DNA of 64,000 nt from Ruficoccus sp. ZRK36 (lineage in GTDB: Bacteria; Verrucomicrobiota; Verrucomicrobiia; Opitutales; Cerasicoccaceae): contig NZ_CP080649.1 of assembly GCF_019603315.1 (NCBI RefSeq), forward strand, positions 2,552,176 to 2,616,175. Direction: 5' to 3'. Each line of letters opens with the position of its first letter. Positions within the stretch are counted from its first letter, which is position 1. The notes beneath the pieces are model-generated. The model was not told the DNA's origin. It worked only from the letters and a program-made list of their open reading frames with translations, and made no database searches. Position numbers and translations under genes: made by a program. Shown one piece after another: positions 18,285 through 26,434 of the stretch.

Positions 18285-20240
18285 ATGCGCGTTTTTATCC
18301 CCTTGAAAAAGTTTATCCGCAAATTCGCCGACGAAGCCTTCCTGAAACGCTGGGCCTGGCTGCTGTTACTCGTCATCGCCGCACTGACCCTGACCGGGGG
18401 CACGGCCACCCTCCCGCTGATTGACCGCGACGAGCCACGCTTTGCCGAGGCTACGATCGAGATGATGCAGACCGACCAGTGGGTGATCCCGTATTTCAAC
18501 GGCGAGTACCGCTTCGACAAGCCGCCGCTGACCTACTGGTGGATGCGCGTCAACTACTGGATCTTCGGGACGACCGAGTTTGCCGCCCGTCTGCACTCCA
18601 TGCTCGCGGGCTACCTGTGCGCACTGGCGATCTTTGGCTTCGGGACGCGCCTCTATGATGCCCGCGCGGGGCTGCTGGCCGGGCTCGGCTGGCTGACCTG
18701 CTTGCAGGTCATGATCCACTCGCGCATGTCCGTCGCGGACATGCCCATGGTGCTCGCGGTTATCCTCGTCCAGTGGGCTGCCTGGGAACTTTTGATGAGG
18801 GGCTCCGCCCCTATGGAGCCAAAAGGCTCCTACCCCCGGAAGGTCACGGACATAGAGAAGAAAGAGGGGGCGACCCCGGATGCGAGCGAAAGCATCAAAG
18901 AGGGGGCAGCGAACGCAGTGAGCGATGGGGGAGCCGTCCCCCATCAATGCCAGCGAAGGCACTTCGCCGCCGGGTGGTTTTGGATGCTGTGGCTGGGGAT
19001 GGCGATGGGCTTTCTAGCCAAGGGGCCGATCGTGTTCTTTGTGCCACTGCTGGCCTGGCTGCTGTGGCGCTGGGTGTTCTGGCGTGGCCACAAACAAAAG
19101 TGGGGGCGCCTGCACTACGTGACCGGATCGCTGATTTTTCTCGTCGTCATCGGCCTGTGGGGGATTCCCGCGCTGATGGAGACGCATGGCCTGTTTTGGG
19201 ACAAGGGCATGGGCGAGCACGTCGTCGAGCGGGGCTTCAAATCCTTTAACGACCGCCTCACATTGCCTTTTTATTACCCGCTGACCGCCTTTATCAGCCT
19301 GATGCCGTGGGTGGCCTTTGCCTGGTGGGGCGTGGTCAAGGTCCGTCGTAACTGGGACGGACGGGCGGCCTACCTGCTGAGCTGGCTTGTCGCGCCCTTT
19401 ATCATCTTCACTTTTTATGCCACGCAGTTGCCGCACTACACGATGCCGGGCTTCGCGGCGTTTTTCCTGCTGCTCTTCAGCCCGGCGCAAAATGCCTTCA
19501 AGACCGGCCGTGGGGAGAAAATCTTCTACTGGTGCGTAAACGGTATCTGGCTGATCGTACTGGCAGCCATCGCCTACGTGCTGTTTTCCCAGAAATTTTT
19601 CGGCCCCGCTGCTCCGCTGCGGCTGGTGCTGGCAGGGGCAGCCGTCGTCTGGCTGGGTCTGCTGGGGATCGGTTTCAGCTTCCGCAAGCCCAGTATCGGA
19701 CAGATGGTCTTCGCGCTCTTCGCAATCTGGATTGGTACGCACGCCATGGCCATCGGGCTGCGGGCGGCGGCACCGGCACCGGGCTTGACTCAGGTCTTTG
19801 CCCAAGCCCCGGCGGACACCCAGTGGCGCGCCGTCATCTATCAGGAGCCGAGCCTCGTCTTTTATAGCGGGGAAAGTTATCTCAACGACAAGATCGTACC
19901 GGTAGATGACGATACGAAACCGCCTGCCGCCCTGAAACGCTGGAAAGAGTACGGCAGCGTTGACCAAATCCTGACCGAGGAGGCGTTCCGCGAAGAGGCC
20001 ATGCAGCCCACCGGGACGATCGGACTTGTCCGCGAATGGCGTCTGGAGGACTTTGCCAAGACCCTGATCGGGCAGCCATTGGTCGCCGGTAAGGACTACG
20101 AAGCCGACTGGGACAAGCTTGGGTTCGCTCCCGAGGATGCCCTCTATATGCGCGGGATCAACTTCGCGCGCATGTCCTGGATCGAGCTGATCATCCTGCG
20201 TCCGGAGGCTAAGGCAAGCACCTCTTCGGAGACGGAGTAA
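18285..20240 (+). CDS. ArnT-family membrane glycosyltransferase with an in-frame repeat insertion
   Basis: About 651 residues from the ATG at 18285; upstream starts at 18216 and 18246 are possible. A polytopic GT-C enzyme that transfers sugars from polyprenyl-phosphate carriers (ArnT/PMT family). LIDRDEPRFAEATIEMMQ near 44-61 is the classic first-loop motif with the catalytic Asp; YRFDKPPLTYWW follows. Multiple TM helices cover 20-500, then a soluble C-terminal domain. Residues about 171-228 are Gly/Ala/Ser/Pro-rich and charged, unlike the family, and are encoded by a hairpin-mosaic repeat (18,796-18,970). Without it the flanks join smoothly (QWAAWELL...WFWMLWLGMAMGFLAKGP). The acceptor is unknown; lipid A modification is one possibility. 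Confidence 0.88.
   Translation: MRVFIPLKKFIRKFADEAFLKRWAWLLLLVIAALTLTGGTATLPLIDRDEPRFAEATIEMMQTDQWVIPYFNGEYRFDKPPLTYWWMRVNYWIFGTTEFAARLHSMLAGYLCALAIFGFGTRLYDARAGLLAGLGWLTCLQVMIHSRMSVADMPMVLAVILVQWAAWELLMRGSAPMEPKGSYPRKVTDIEKKEGATPDASESIKEGAANAVSDGGAVPHQCQRRHFAAGWFWMLWLGMAMGFLAKGPIVFFVPLLAWLLWRWVFWRGHKQKWGRLHYVTGSLIFLVVIGLWGIPALMETHGLFWDKGMGEHVVERGFKSFNDRLTLPFYYPLTAFISLMPWVAFAWWGVVKVRRNWDGRAAYLLSWLVAPFIIFTFYATQLPHYTMPGFAAFFLLLFSPAQNAFKTGRGEKIFYWCVNGIWLIVLAAIAYVLFSQKFFGPAAPLRLVLAGAAVVWLGLLGIGFSFRKPSIGQMVFALFAIWIGTHAMAIGLRAAAPAPGLTQVFAQAPADTQWRAVIYQEPSLVFYSGESYLNDKIVPVDDDTKPPAALKRWKEYGSVDQILTEEAFREEAMQPTGTIGLVREWRLEDFAKTLIGQPLVAGKDYEADWDKLGFAPEDALYMRGINFARMSWIELIILRPEAKASTSSETE
18796..18970. repeat. 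hairpin-mosaic repeat inside a coding sequence
   Basis: Five perfect hairpins in about 175 bp: AGGGGC-TCC-GCCCCT (18798-18812), GGAGCC-AAAA-GGCTCC (18815-18830), GATGC...GCATC (18879-18896), ATGGGGGA-GCCG-TCCCCCAT (18925-18944) and GCGAAG-GCA-CTTCGC (18953-18967). It shares GCGAACGCAGTGAGCG and a downstream CATCAATGCCAGCG-type block with the copies at 16,876 and 22,057. No stop codon arises in the ArnT-type reading frame. Confidence 0.8.
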
Positions 20241-20312
20241 ACCGTTCGCTGCCGCGCAACGATTACCCACCGCTGCACGCAGTGTGTGTCGAGCGCTTCT
20301 GTGGCTGAGGGC

Positions 20313-21011
20313 TTACGACTTCGTCTTGCGTGTCTTGCGGTAGGCTGCCCCGAAGACCACTCCGAAGGCTACACCCAGGCCGATACCGCCTACGATGTCG
20401 GCGGGGTGGTGACGGTTGAGCTGCATGCGTGACCATGAGATGCCACCGGCTACCGGGTAGGCGATCAGCCCCGCCGGTGGGCAGACAAAGGTGACCGCGG
20501 TCGCACTGGCAAAGGCCGTTGTCGTGTGCCCGGAGGGGAAGCTGTGGTACCCGTGCTTGAACTCCAGCAGGTACATGCCGTCGGGCACGTTTTCACTCGG
20601 GCGGGGGCGTCCGAAGGCCGGACGCAGGACGTTGACGGCGATGCCGCCCCACAGGGCCGCGAAGAAGACAACGAGCATGATGCGTTGCCAGCGTTTGCTT
20701 TTAAAGATGATCGCCAGCGGCAGGCCGATCACGAAGACGATGACGTTGATCTTGAAAAAATCGCCCCAGTAGCTGAGCGCGCGTGCCACCTTCTGGATGG
20801 GGGTAAAGGTCCACGGATCGGTCGTGGTAATGTACTCGGGCTGGCGGATGTCGCTCAGCCAGGCTTTGTCGTGGGGCAGGATCAGCGCGACTGCGCCCAG
20901 GGTGACAACGAGCCCGACCAGAAACCACGGCCAGCGGCGCTTGAAGGTGCGCCAGGCTCCGGTGTGAAGTTCACGCGTGAGCACCCACAGCTGTTTGAAA
21001 ATGGCTTTCAT
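20313..21011 (-). CDS. PAP2 superfamily membrane phosphatase
   Basis: 232 residues, five or six TM helices. The phosphatidic acid phosphatase type 2 signature is complete: RPAFGRPRP (130-138), PSGH (159-162) and SRMQLNRHHPAD (194-205), giving the catalytic His-Asp pair and phosphate-binding Arg. Likely substrates are lipid phosphates such as undecaprenyl pyrophosphate or phosphatidylglycerol phosphate; motifs do not decide. The ATG at 21011 overlaps the stop of the CPBP gene (ATGA), so the two are probably one operon. Confidence 0.9.
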   Translation of the reverse strand: MKAIFKQLWVLTRELHTGAWRTFKRRWPWFLVGLVVTLGAVALILPHDKAWLSDIRQPEYITTTDPWTFTPIQKVARALSYWGDFFKINVIVFVIGLPLAIIFKSKRWQRIMLVVFFAALWGGIAVNVLRPAFGRPRPSENVPDGMYLLEFKHGYHSFPSGHTTTAFASATAVTFVCPPAGLIAYPVAGGISWSRMQLNRHHPADIVGGIGLGVAFGVVFGAAYRKTRKTKS

Positions 21012-21979
21012 GATTCAGGGAGAGAGGATTTACGGGGGGCAAGTATCGCCCATGCACACAGCGCGGCCAGCGGCAGCAGGGGCAGCAGCCCGTCGAGCAT
21101 GGTCTGTGAGCCCCACAGCCACTTGGCTTCCCCGACGGGAATCTCGATGAACTTCGTGTACACGGCCCGGAAGCAGACCCATCCCGCGTGGACGCCGACG
21201 CAGGGCCACAGCGTCCCGCTGCGCAGAAACAGCAGGTTCAGAAAGGCTCCGGCTGCGAAGAGGTTGGCGAACTTCCACCAGTCCGGCTCCAGAATAAACC
21301 CGACAGCGACCTGCCAGCAGACCTCGAAGCCGCTCCACCAGTGCACGCCCTGACCCTCCGGCCAGGAGACATGCTTGAAGTGGACGTAGGCGAAAAACAG
21401 CGCCGCCAGCGCAACGGCAGGGCCGGGCCGCAGGGCAGTATAAAAGAGCCGGAAAATCAACCCGCGAAAGAGCATCTCCTCCAGCAGGGCGACGACCAGT
21501 CCCGCCACCAGCCCGAGGGCGAGCTTCTCCAGCAGATAGCCGGTGCTAAACTGGTCGCTGACGCGAGCACCGACCACGGCCCACTGCACGAGGGCGACCG
21601 CACCGAGCATCAGCATGCCAGCCAGCCACCACGTGGCCAGCGGCAGCAGCCCCCGCTTTGGCTCGGTGTAGCCCAGCCGCCGAAAAGAAAACAGACCCGT
21701 CCACCGAAACAGCCACGGCAGCAGCAGCACGACGGGCAGCCAGCGTACGCGGTCAAAGTACCGCGGGAAATCCTCCGGAGCCATCCGGGAGGAGAGCCAT
21801 CCGGGGATAGTGTCGGGAGAGGAGGTCGCCCAGGCCTTGACCGCAAAGTAGATCAGCGGGCTCACCACAGCGGCAAAGACCATCGCCCCGAAAAAGATCA
21901 GGGCCAGCGCCGCCACGCCTTTCCAACTGGTGCGGTCTTCGCTCAGGCCGAAGAGGATGAAGGGGCGTTCGCGTTGCAT
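21008..21979 (-). CDS. CPBP-family intramembrane metalloprotease
   Basis: 323 residues from the ATG at 21979 (MQRERPFILFGLSEDRTSWKG). A longer reading frame to 22090 is open, but its extra N-terminus (SCRSLRSLPL...) is the translation of the hairpin repeat and is rejected. About eight TM helices. The CPBP (Abi/Rce1) signature is present: EEMLFRG at about 165-171 with the catalytic glutamates, then FAYVHFKH with the metal-binding His near 200. Such proteases process membrane or prenylated proteins; the substrate is unknown. Coupled to the PAP2 gene by a 4-bp overlap. Confidence 0.88.
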   Translation of the reverse strand: MQRERPFILFGLSEDRTSWKGVAALALIFFGAMVFAAVVSPLIYFAVKAWATSSPDTIPGWLSSRMAPEDFPRYFDRVRWLPVVLLLPWLFRWTGLFSFRRLGYTEPKRGLLPLATWWLAGMLMLGAVALVQWAVVGARVSDQFSTGYLLEKLALGLVAGLVVALLEEMLFRGLIFRLFYTALRPGPAVALAALFFAYVHFKHVSWPEGQGVHWWSGFEVCWQVAVGFILEPDWWKFANLFAAGAFLNLLFLRSGTLWPCVGVHAGWVCFRAVYTKFIEIPVGEAKWLWGSQTMLDGLLPLLPLAALCAWAILAPRKSSLPES

Positions 21980-22337
21980 GTCGGTCGTTAGGGGGCGCTT
22001 ACGGTGAAAGCGATCATGCTGCCGTTTCACCCGGCGAGTGCAAGGACTGAAAATATAAAGGGGCAGCGAACGCAGTGAGCGGCAGGACATGGTCCTGCGC
22101 CTGTGGTGCTCCGCACCACCGATGCCGCCGCCAACGCGGCGGCATGGGCAACGGCGTTTGACGCCAACTCAAACGAACTCTGTTCGCCGCACATAGGCTG
22201 ACGGCGAACTCTGTAGGCAAATTGGAATTGACTGCGAGCGATGGGGCAGAGCCCCATCAATGCCAACGGGGCGCAACCCGTGGTCACGCACCTGATTGAC
22301 ATCCTGCGTTTGCACAACTATTGTCGGCTTTCCACAC
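21980..22337. other. intergenic region between divergent CPBP and hydrolase genes
   Basis: 358 bp with no gene, largely filled by the hairpin-mosaic repeat at 22,057-22,280. Short ORFs crossing it are translations of the repeat. It must also carry promoters for both divergent genes, probably at its two edges. Confidence 0.6.
22057..22280. repeat. largest hairpin-mosaic repeat copy
   Basis: A chain of perfect hairpins, mostly with 3-base loops: GCAGGAC-ATG-GTCCTGC (22082-22098), GTGGTGC-TCC-GCACCAC (22103-22119), ATGCCGCCGC with GCGGCGGCAT (22122-22145), GGCGT-TTG-ACGCC (22153-22165), CGAAC-TCT-GTTCG (22174-22186) and ATGGGGC-AGA-GCCCCAT (22241-22257). It begins with GCAGCGAACGCAGTGAGCG (about 22,064) and ends GCGCAACCCG, like the copy at 16,876. 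Confidence 0.8.
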
Positions 22338-23135
22338 ATGAAACTCGCATACCGTTACTTTGGGGGGGAGGGGAATGCGCCGCTTATTATACTGCACGGC
22401 TTGCTCGGTTCCTCCCGCAATTGGATCACCATCGGCAAGGCTCTGGCCTCCCAATACGAAGTCTTTGCGCTGGACCTGCGCAACCACGGGGACTCGCCGC
22501 ACGACAGCCAGAGCGGCTTTGACGACATGGCGGCCGATGTGGAGGACTTTCTGGAGCAGCAAGGGCTGAAAAGCGCCCACATCCTCGGGCATAGCCTGGG
22601 TGGAAAGGTCGCCATGCACCTGGCTGTGGCTGACCCCGCCCGCGTTGATAGCCTGACGGTGGTAGACATCGCCCCGAAAAGCTATCCGCCGTACCATATC
22701 GATGACTTCGAGGGCATGCGCGCGCTCGATCTCGATGCGCTCACCACCCGCAAGGAGGCGGACACCTTTCTGAAAGGTCCGGTGCCGGACTTTGGCCAGC
22801 GGCAGTTTCTGCTGACTAATCTCAAGCGTGACGGGGACGGTAAGTTTAAATGGGGCGTCAATCTGGAGGTCCTGTATCAAAACCTCGATACACTTCGACA
22901 GAACTCCCTGCCCGACGGCGAGACCTACACGGGTCCGACGCTGTTTGTCCTCGGCGAGCATTCGAAGTTCGTGCGTACGACCGACCATGAAGCCATTCGC
23001 CGATTTTTTCCGAAGGCGCAGATACGGACGGTCGCTGACTCCGGGCACAACCCCCACACCGAGCAGCCCCAGGCCTTTCTCGCCATCATGGAGGATTTCT
23101 TCAGCAGCTTGGTCAAGGACAAGGTCCTGCCTTAG
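22338..23135 (+). CDS. alpha/beta hydrolase (YbfF/ABHD11-type esterase)
   Basis: 265 residues from the ATG at 22338 (MKLAYRYFGGEG); an earlier GTG/ATG-type start at 22296 is less likely. Alpha/beta-hydrolase fold: oxyanion motif LHGLLGSSRNW near the N-terminus, nucleophile elbow GHSLGG (Ser86) and a C-terminal catalytic His in SGHNPHTE. DLRNHGDSPH and VDIAPKSY are characteristic of the YbfF/ABHD11 group, esterases with preference for short acyl esters. The physiological substrate is unknown. Monocistronic by appearance; 91 bp to the next gene. Confidence 0.88.
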   Translation: MKLAYRYFGGEGNAPLIILHGLLGSSRNWITIGKALASQYEVFALDLRNHGDSPHDSQSGFDDMAADVEDFLEQQGLKSAHILGHSLGGKVAMHLAVADPARVDSLTVVDIAPKSYPPYHIDDFEGMRALDLDALTTRKEADTFLKGPVPDFGQRQFLLTNLKRDGDGKFKWGVNLEVLYQNLDTLRQNSLPDGETYTGPTLFVLGEHSKFVRTTDHEAIRRFFPKAQIRTVADSGHNPHTEQPQAFLAIMEDFFSSLVKDKVLP

Positions 23136-23226
23136 AGCACTTGGCCACGCCCTGTGACATCGCGGATCGTCTGTGCGATTCGGGGTCGCTTTTTCGCGTC
23201 GGAGGCTTTTGCATGGTCCTTTGCGT

Positions 23227-24132
23227 ATGATGGAACTTTTACATCCCGCCGGTTGGCGCGATTATGAACTGCTCGACTCCGGAGCCGGCGAGAAGCTGGA
23301 GCGCTTCGGCCAGTACGTGCTGATCCGCCCCGAGCCGCAGGCGATCTGGCAGAAAACCCTCGACGAGCACGAGTGGCGTAAGCGCGCCGACAACCGCTTC
23401 TCGCGCGAGCAAAAGGACAAGTACCGCTTTCAGAGCGACGTGAACGGCGGCTGGGACAAAAACTCGACCATGCCCGAGAGCTGGCAGATCCGCTATGAGA
23501 ACGCCGGGCTCTCTCTCAACCTGCGACTGGCGTTGACGAGCTTCGGCCACGTCGGGCTCTTCCCCGAGCAGGCCAGTAACTGGGACTTTATTTTCGAGAC
23601 CGTCAGCGGTTGGAAAAAACAGCGCTCCGGCGAGGCGCCGCGCGTGCTTAATCTGTTCGCCTACACCGGGGCGGCCTCGGTCGTGGCGCGGGCGGCAGGG
23701 GCGGATGTCACGCACGTGGACGCCTCCCGGCCCGGCCTGAACTGGGCCAACCAGAACATGCAGCTCAACGGCCTGAGCGACATCCGCTGGGTCTATGAGG
23801 ACGCGCTGAAATTCGTCAAACGCGAGGTCAAGCGCGGCAACCGCTACAACGGGATCATCATGGACCCGCCCCCCTACGGACGCGGTCCGAGCGGGGAGAA
23901 GTGGACCCTCCAGGAGAAGCTGGACGAGCTGGTCGGCCAGGCCGCACAGCTCCTGCACCCTCAGCCCGCATTTCTCGTCATGAGCACCTACGCCGCCGGT
24001 CTCTCCGCCATGGTCAGCGAAAACATCGCCCGCGCGCATTTCCCGAGCGCCGAGCTGCACTGCGGTGAGTTTTTCCTCAAGGGCCCCAACCACGCCCTGC
24101 CCATGGGTGCCTTTTTGCGCTTTAGAGCGTGA
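23227..24132 (+). CDS. RlmI-like SAM-dependent methyltransferase
   Basis: 301 residues from the ATG at 23227 (a second ATG follows directly); the ORF can be read from 23173. Class I Rossmann methyltransferase: SAM motif I VLNLFAYTGAASVVA (about 140), VDASRPGLNWANQN as the motif II acidic loop, and motif IV MDPPPYGRGPSGEKW (about 212). It belongs with the SAM_MT/RlmI-RlmK group (PF10672), which methylates 23S rRNA, but it lacks an N-terminal PUA domain, so the target is uncertain. Confidence 0.85.
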   Translation: MMELLHPAGWRDYELLDSGAGEKLERFGQYVLIRPEPQAIWQKTLDEHEWRKRADNRFSREQKDKYRFQSDVNGGWDKNSTMPESWQIRYENAGLSLNLRLALTSFGHVGLFPEQASNWDFIFETVSGWKKQRSGEAPRVLNLFAYTGAASVVARAAGADVTHVDASRPGLNWANQNMQLNGLSDIRWVYEDALKFVKREVKRGNRYNGIIMDPPPYGRGPSGEKWTLQEKLDELVGQAAQLLHPQPAFLVMSTYAAGLSAMVSENIARAHFPSAELHCGEFFLKGPNHALPMGAFLRFRA

Positions 24133-24160
24133 AAAAGTAGCGGCGCCCTGTGTCCTCCTT

Positions 24161-24200
24161 TGCGGGGCGCGCAGCCCCCATAATCCCCGTGCTGCGGCAC
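24161..24200. repeat. short hairpin pair, possible fragment of the mosaic repeat
   Basis: GGGGC-GCGCA-GCCCC (24164-24178) followed by GTGC-TGCG-GCAC (24189-24200). The stem words resemble the mosaic repeats upstream, but the block GCGAACGCAGTGAGCG is absent. It lies just after the methyltransferase gene; it might act as a weak terminator, though there is no T-run. Confidence 0.35.
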
Positions 24201-24254
24201 TGAACCTCTCCGGGCGGTTGACTAAACGCAGGGGCGGCGTTAGCTGGCGTGCAT

Positions 24255-24857
24255 ATGGAACTGGATTTCGATTTGCCGGAGCTCGCGGGGCGGGCTTACC
24301 CGATTTTGGCCAGCCTGGTCACGCCGCGCCCGATCGCGCTGGTCACGACCATCGACGCCGAGGGCCGCGTCAACGCCGCTCCCTTCAGCTTTTTCAACCT
24401 GCTGGGCGCGCAGCCGCCGATCTGCGCCTTTGCCCCCGGTGACCGCCCCGAGGGCATCCCCAAGGACACCGCACTCAACATCCGCGCCACCGGGCAGTTT
24501 GTGGTCAATCTCGTGGACGAGCCGCTGGCCGAGGCGATGAACCTGACCGCTGCCGCGTTGCCCTTTGGGCAGAGTGAGCTGGAGCACGCCGGGCTGACTC
24601 CCGCAGCCTCCACGGCCATCCGTGCGCCCCGTATCGCAGAGGCCCCGGCAGCGCTGGAGTGCGAAGAGTGGGGGACGCTGCGTATCGGCAAAAACCGCGT
24701 CGTGGTCGGGCTGATCAAGCGCGTCCATGTGCGCGACGAAATTTACGACGCCGAGGCGAAACGCATCAACTCGGACAAGCTCTCCACTATCGGGCGAATG
24801 GCCTCGCCACACTGGTATTGCCGCACCGGCGACCGCTTCGAGATGATCCGCCCGTAG
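24255..24857 (+). CDS. flavin reductase-like FMN-binding domain protein
   Basis: 200 residues from the ATG at 24255 (a GTG at 24249 adds two). The split-barrel flavin reductase domain covers almost the whole protein: LVTPRPIALVTTIDAEGRVNAAPFSFFN is the standard N-terminal flavin-binding block, with FVVNLVDEPLAEAMN after it. These proteins bind FMN and reduce it, or act as flavin-dependent reductases for partner oxygenases. No partner gene is adjacent and the substrate is unknown. Confidence 0.9.
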   Translation: MELDFDLPELAGRAYPILASLVTPRPIALVTTIDAEGRVNAAPFSFFNLLGAQPPICAFAPGDRPEGIPKDTALNIRATGQFVVNLVDEPLAEAMNLTAAALPFGQSELEHAGLTPAASTAIRAPRIAEAPAALECEEWGTLRIGKNRVVVGLIKRVHVRDEIYDAEAKRINSDKLSTIGRMASPHWYCRTGDRFEMIRP

Positions 24858-24869
24858 CTGCTACACGGG

Positions 24870-25802
24870 TCACGCACCCCTGGACCAGAGGCGCAGGGAT
24901 TGCAGGAGAAAGGCTTCCATGGCGGCGGCCTCGTTGAAGTTCAGCTCCAGCAGCCCGGCGGATTTCTCCAGCGCGGCGACGGCTTGGGCGAGCTTGGTCG
25001 AGGGGATGTCGTCAGAGCGCTTGACCGCGTAGTGGCGGGTCTGGGTCTCGATTTCCGCCAGCAGGCGGGCGCGCAGGCCCTTGAAGTAGCCGCTTTCGAG
25101 CGCGGTGACCTGCTCGTCGGTCAGCCCCTCGGGCAGGCTGGTTTTGTATTCCTTCCAGGCCTCTGAGGACATGGTCTGTAGAATCCCGCTGAAGCGCGTG
25201 ACCAGCCCGTAGGCGGCCATGACACACTCGGCGGCCCCGCCACGGGCGGCGTGCCCGGCGTGGAGCATTTCCAGCCACTCAGTGTAGTCGGAGAGCCACT
25301 GCTGCCAGTCCGGCTCGCTCACGCGGTCCAGCTCCAGCGGCAGGCGCAGGTTGACGCAGCGGCTGCGGATGGTCGGTAGCAGATCGTAGGGGCGGGTCGA
25401 GATGAGAAAGATCGTGGTGTCGGCAGGCGGCTCCTCCAGCGTCTTCAGAAAGGCGTTGGCAGCGGCGGTGTTCATCCGGTCGGCCTCGTAAATGGCGGCC
25501 ACCTTGCGCCCCCCTTGATTCGAGGAGTGCTGGATGTCGCGGATCATCGCACGAGTACCCTCGGCGTTGATCTGGCGCATCTTGTTAGCCGGGCGGATGC
25601 TGAAAAAGTCCGGGTGTCGCTGCGGATTGTCGCTTTTTAAAAGCTCACCGGAAAAGGCCAGGCAGATCGCCTCCAGCCCCTCCAGCGAAGCCCCCTGCAG
25701 CAGAATGGCGTGGGGCAGGCGTCCCCGCTCCAGCGACTGTCGAAGAACCGTGGCCGGGCGGCTCCGGGCCAGTTCGGGCGGCAGTTCTGCGAGGGTGCTC
25801 AT
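24870..25802 (-). CDS. holB: DNA polymerase III subunit delta'
   Basis: Stator of the clamp loader. 310 residues. The AAA+-like N-terminal region has the degenerate ILLQGASLEGLEA in place of a P-loop, as expected for delta', and KVAAIYEADRMNTAAANAFLKTLEEPPADTTIFLIS, the highly conserved sensor region. LLPTIRSRCVNLRL contains the SRC motif. No zinc-binding Cys cluster is visible. The ATG at 25802 overlaps the tmk stop (ATGA). The order tmk-holB is common in bacteria. Last gene of pfkB-tmk-holB. Confidence 0.92.
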   Translation of the reverse strand: MSTLAELPPELARSRPATVLRQSLERGRLPHAILLQGASLEGLEAICLAFSGELLKSDNPQRHPDFFSIRPANKMRQINAEGTRAMIRDIQHSSNQGGRKVAAIYEADRMNTAAANAFLKTLEEPPADTTIFLISTRPYDLLPTIRSRCVNLRLPLELDRVSEPDWQQWLSDYTEWLEMLHAGHAARGGAAECVMAAYGLVTRFSGILQTMSSEAWKEYKTSLPEGLTDEQVTALESGYFKGLRARLLAEIETQTRHYAVKRSDDIPSTKLAQAVAALEKSAGLLELNFNEAAAMEAFLLQSLRLWSRGA

Positions 25803-26431
25803 GTGGAGAATTTCTGACTGAGTGCGGTGTCGATAGCGGCGGAGACGGCGTCGATTTTCAGGGTGCCGTCGATGACGGCGAAGCGCTCAGGCTCGGCTGC
25901 CGCCAGATCGAGAAAACCCTGCCGGACGGCCTGGTAGAAGGCAAGCTCCTCCTGCTCCATGCGGTCGGGGGCCTCGCAGGTACGCTTCCAGGCGCGCTGC
26001 AGGCCGACCTCGGCGGGGATATCCAGGACAAAGGTCATATCTGGCAGGCAGCCCTCCACCGCAAAGGCGTTGAGCGCGGCCACCTGATCGGCGGGGAGCT
26101 TGCGAGCCGCCCCTTGATAGACCGTGGTCGAGTCCAGAAAACGGTCGCACAGCACGGTCTTGCCCGCCGCGAGGGCAGGGCGGATAACGGCGCGCACATG
26201 CTGGGCCCGGCTGGCGGCAAAGAGCAGGACCTCGGCCTCCGGGCACATGCCCTGGCCGGAGTCGGCATGCTTGAGCAGGTGCCGGATGTCCTCGCCCAGC
26301 GGAGTGCCGCCGGGCTCACGGGTCACCACCACCTCGGCACCGTCAGCGCGGAGGCGCTTGGCGAGGCGGGCGAGCTGGGTGGATTTACCGCAGCCCTCCG
26401 TGCCTTCGAAGGTGATGAATCGGCCTTTCAC
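25799..26431 (-). CDS. tmk: thymidylate kinase
   Basis: Phosphorylates dTMP to dTDP. 210 residues from a GTG at 26431. P-loop FEGTEGCGKST (8-18), substrate motif TREPGGTPLGEDIRHLL, and DRFLDSTTVYQGAARKL (the DRY/F segment). All landmarks and the length are normal. It starts 3 bp after the kinase gene stop and overlaps holB by 4 bp. Confidence 0.96.
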   Translation of the reverse strand: MKGRFITFEGTEGCGKSTQLARLAKRLRADGAEVVVTREPGGTPLGEDIRHLLKHADSGQGMCPEAEVLLFAASRAQHVRAVIRPALAAGKTVLCDRFLDSTTVYQGAARKLPADQVAALNAFAVEGCLPDMTFVLDIPAEVGLQRAWKRTCEAPDRMEQEELAFYQAVRQGFLDLAAAEPERFAVIDGTLKIDAVSAAIDTALSQKFST

Positions 26432-26434
26432 GCC

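Noticed and set aside
21980-22090. N-terminal extension of the CPBP protease
   Set aside because: It translates the hairpin repeat (SCRSLRSLPL) and adds a non-family N-terminus; the ATG at 21979 fits better.
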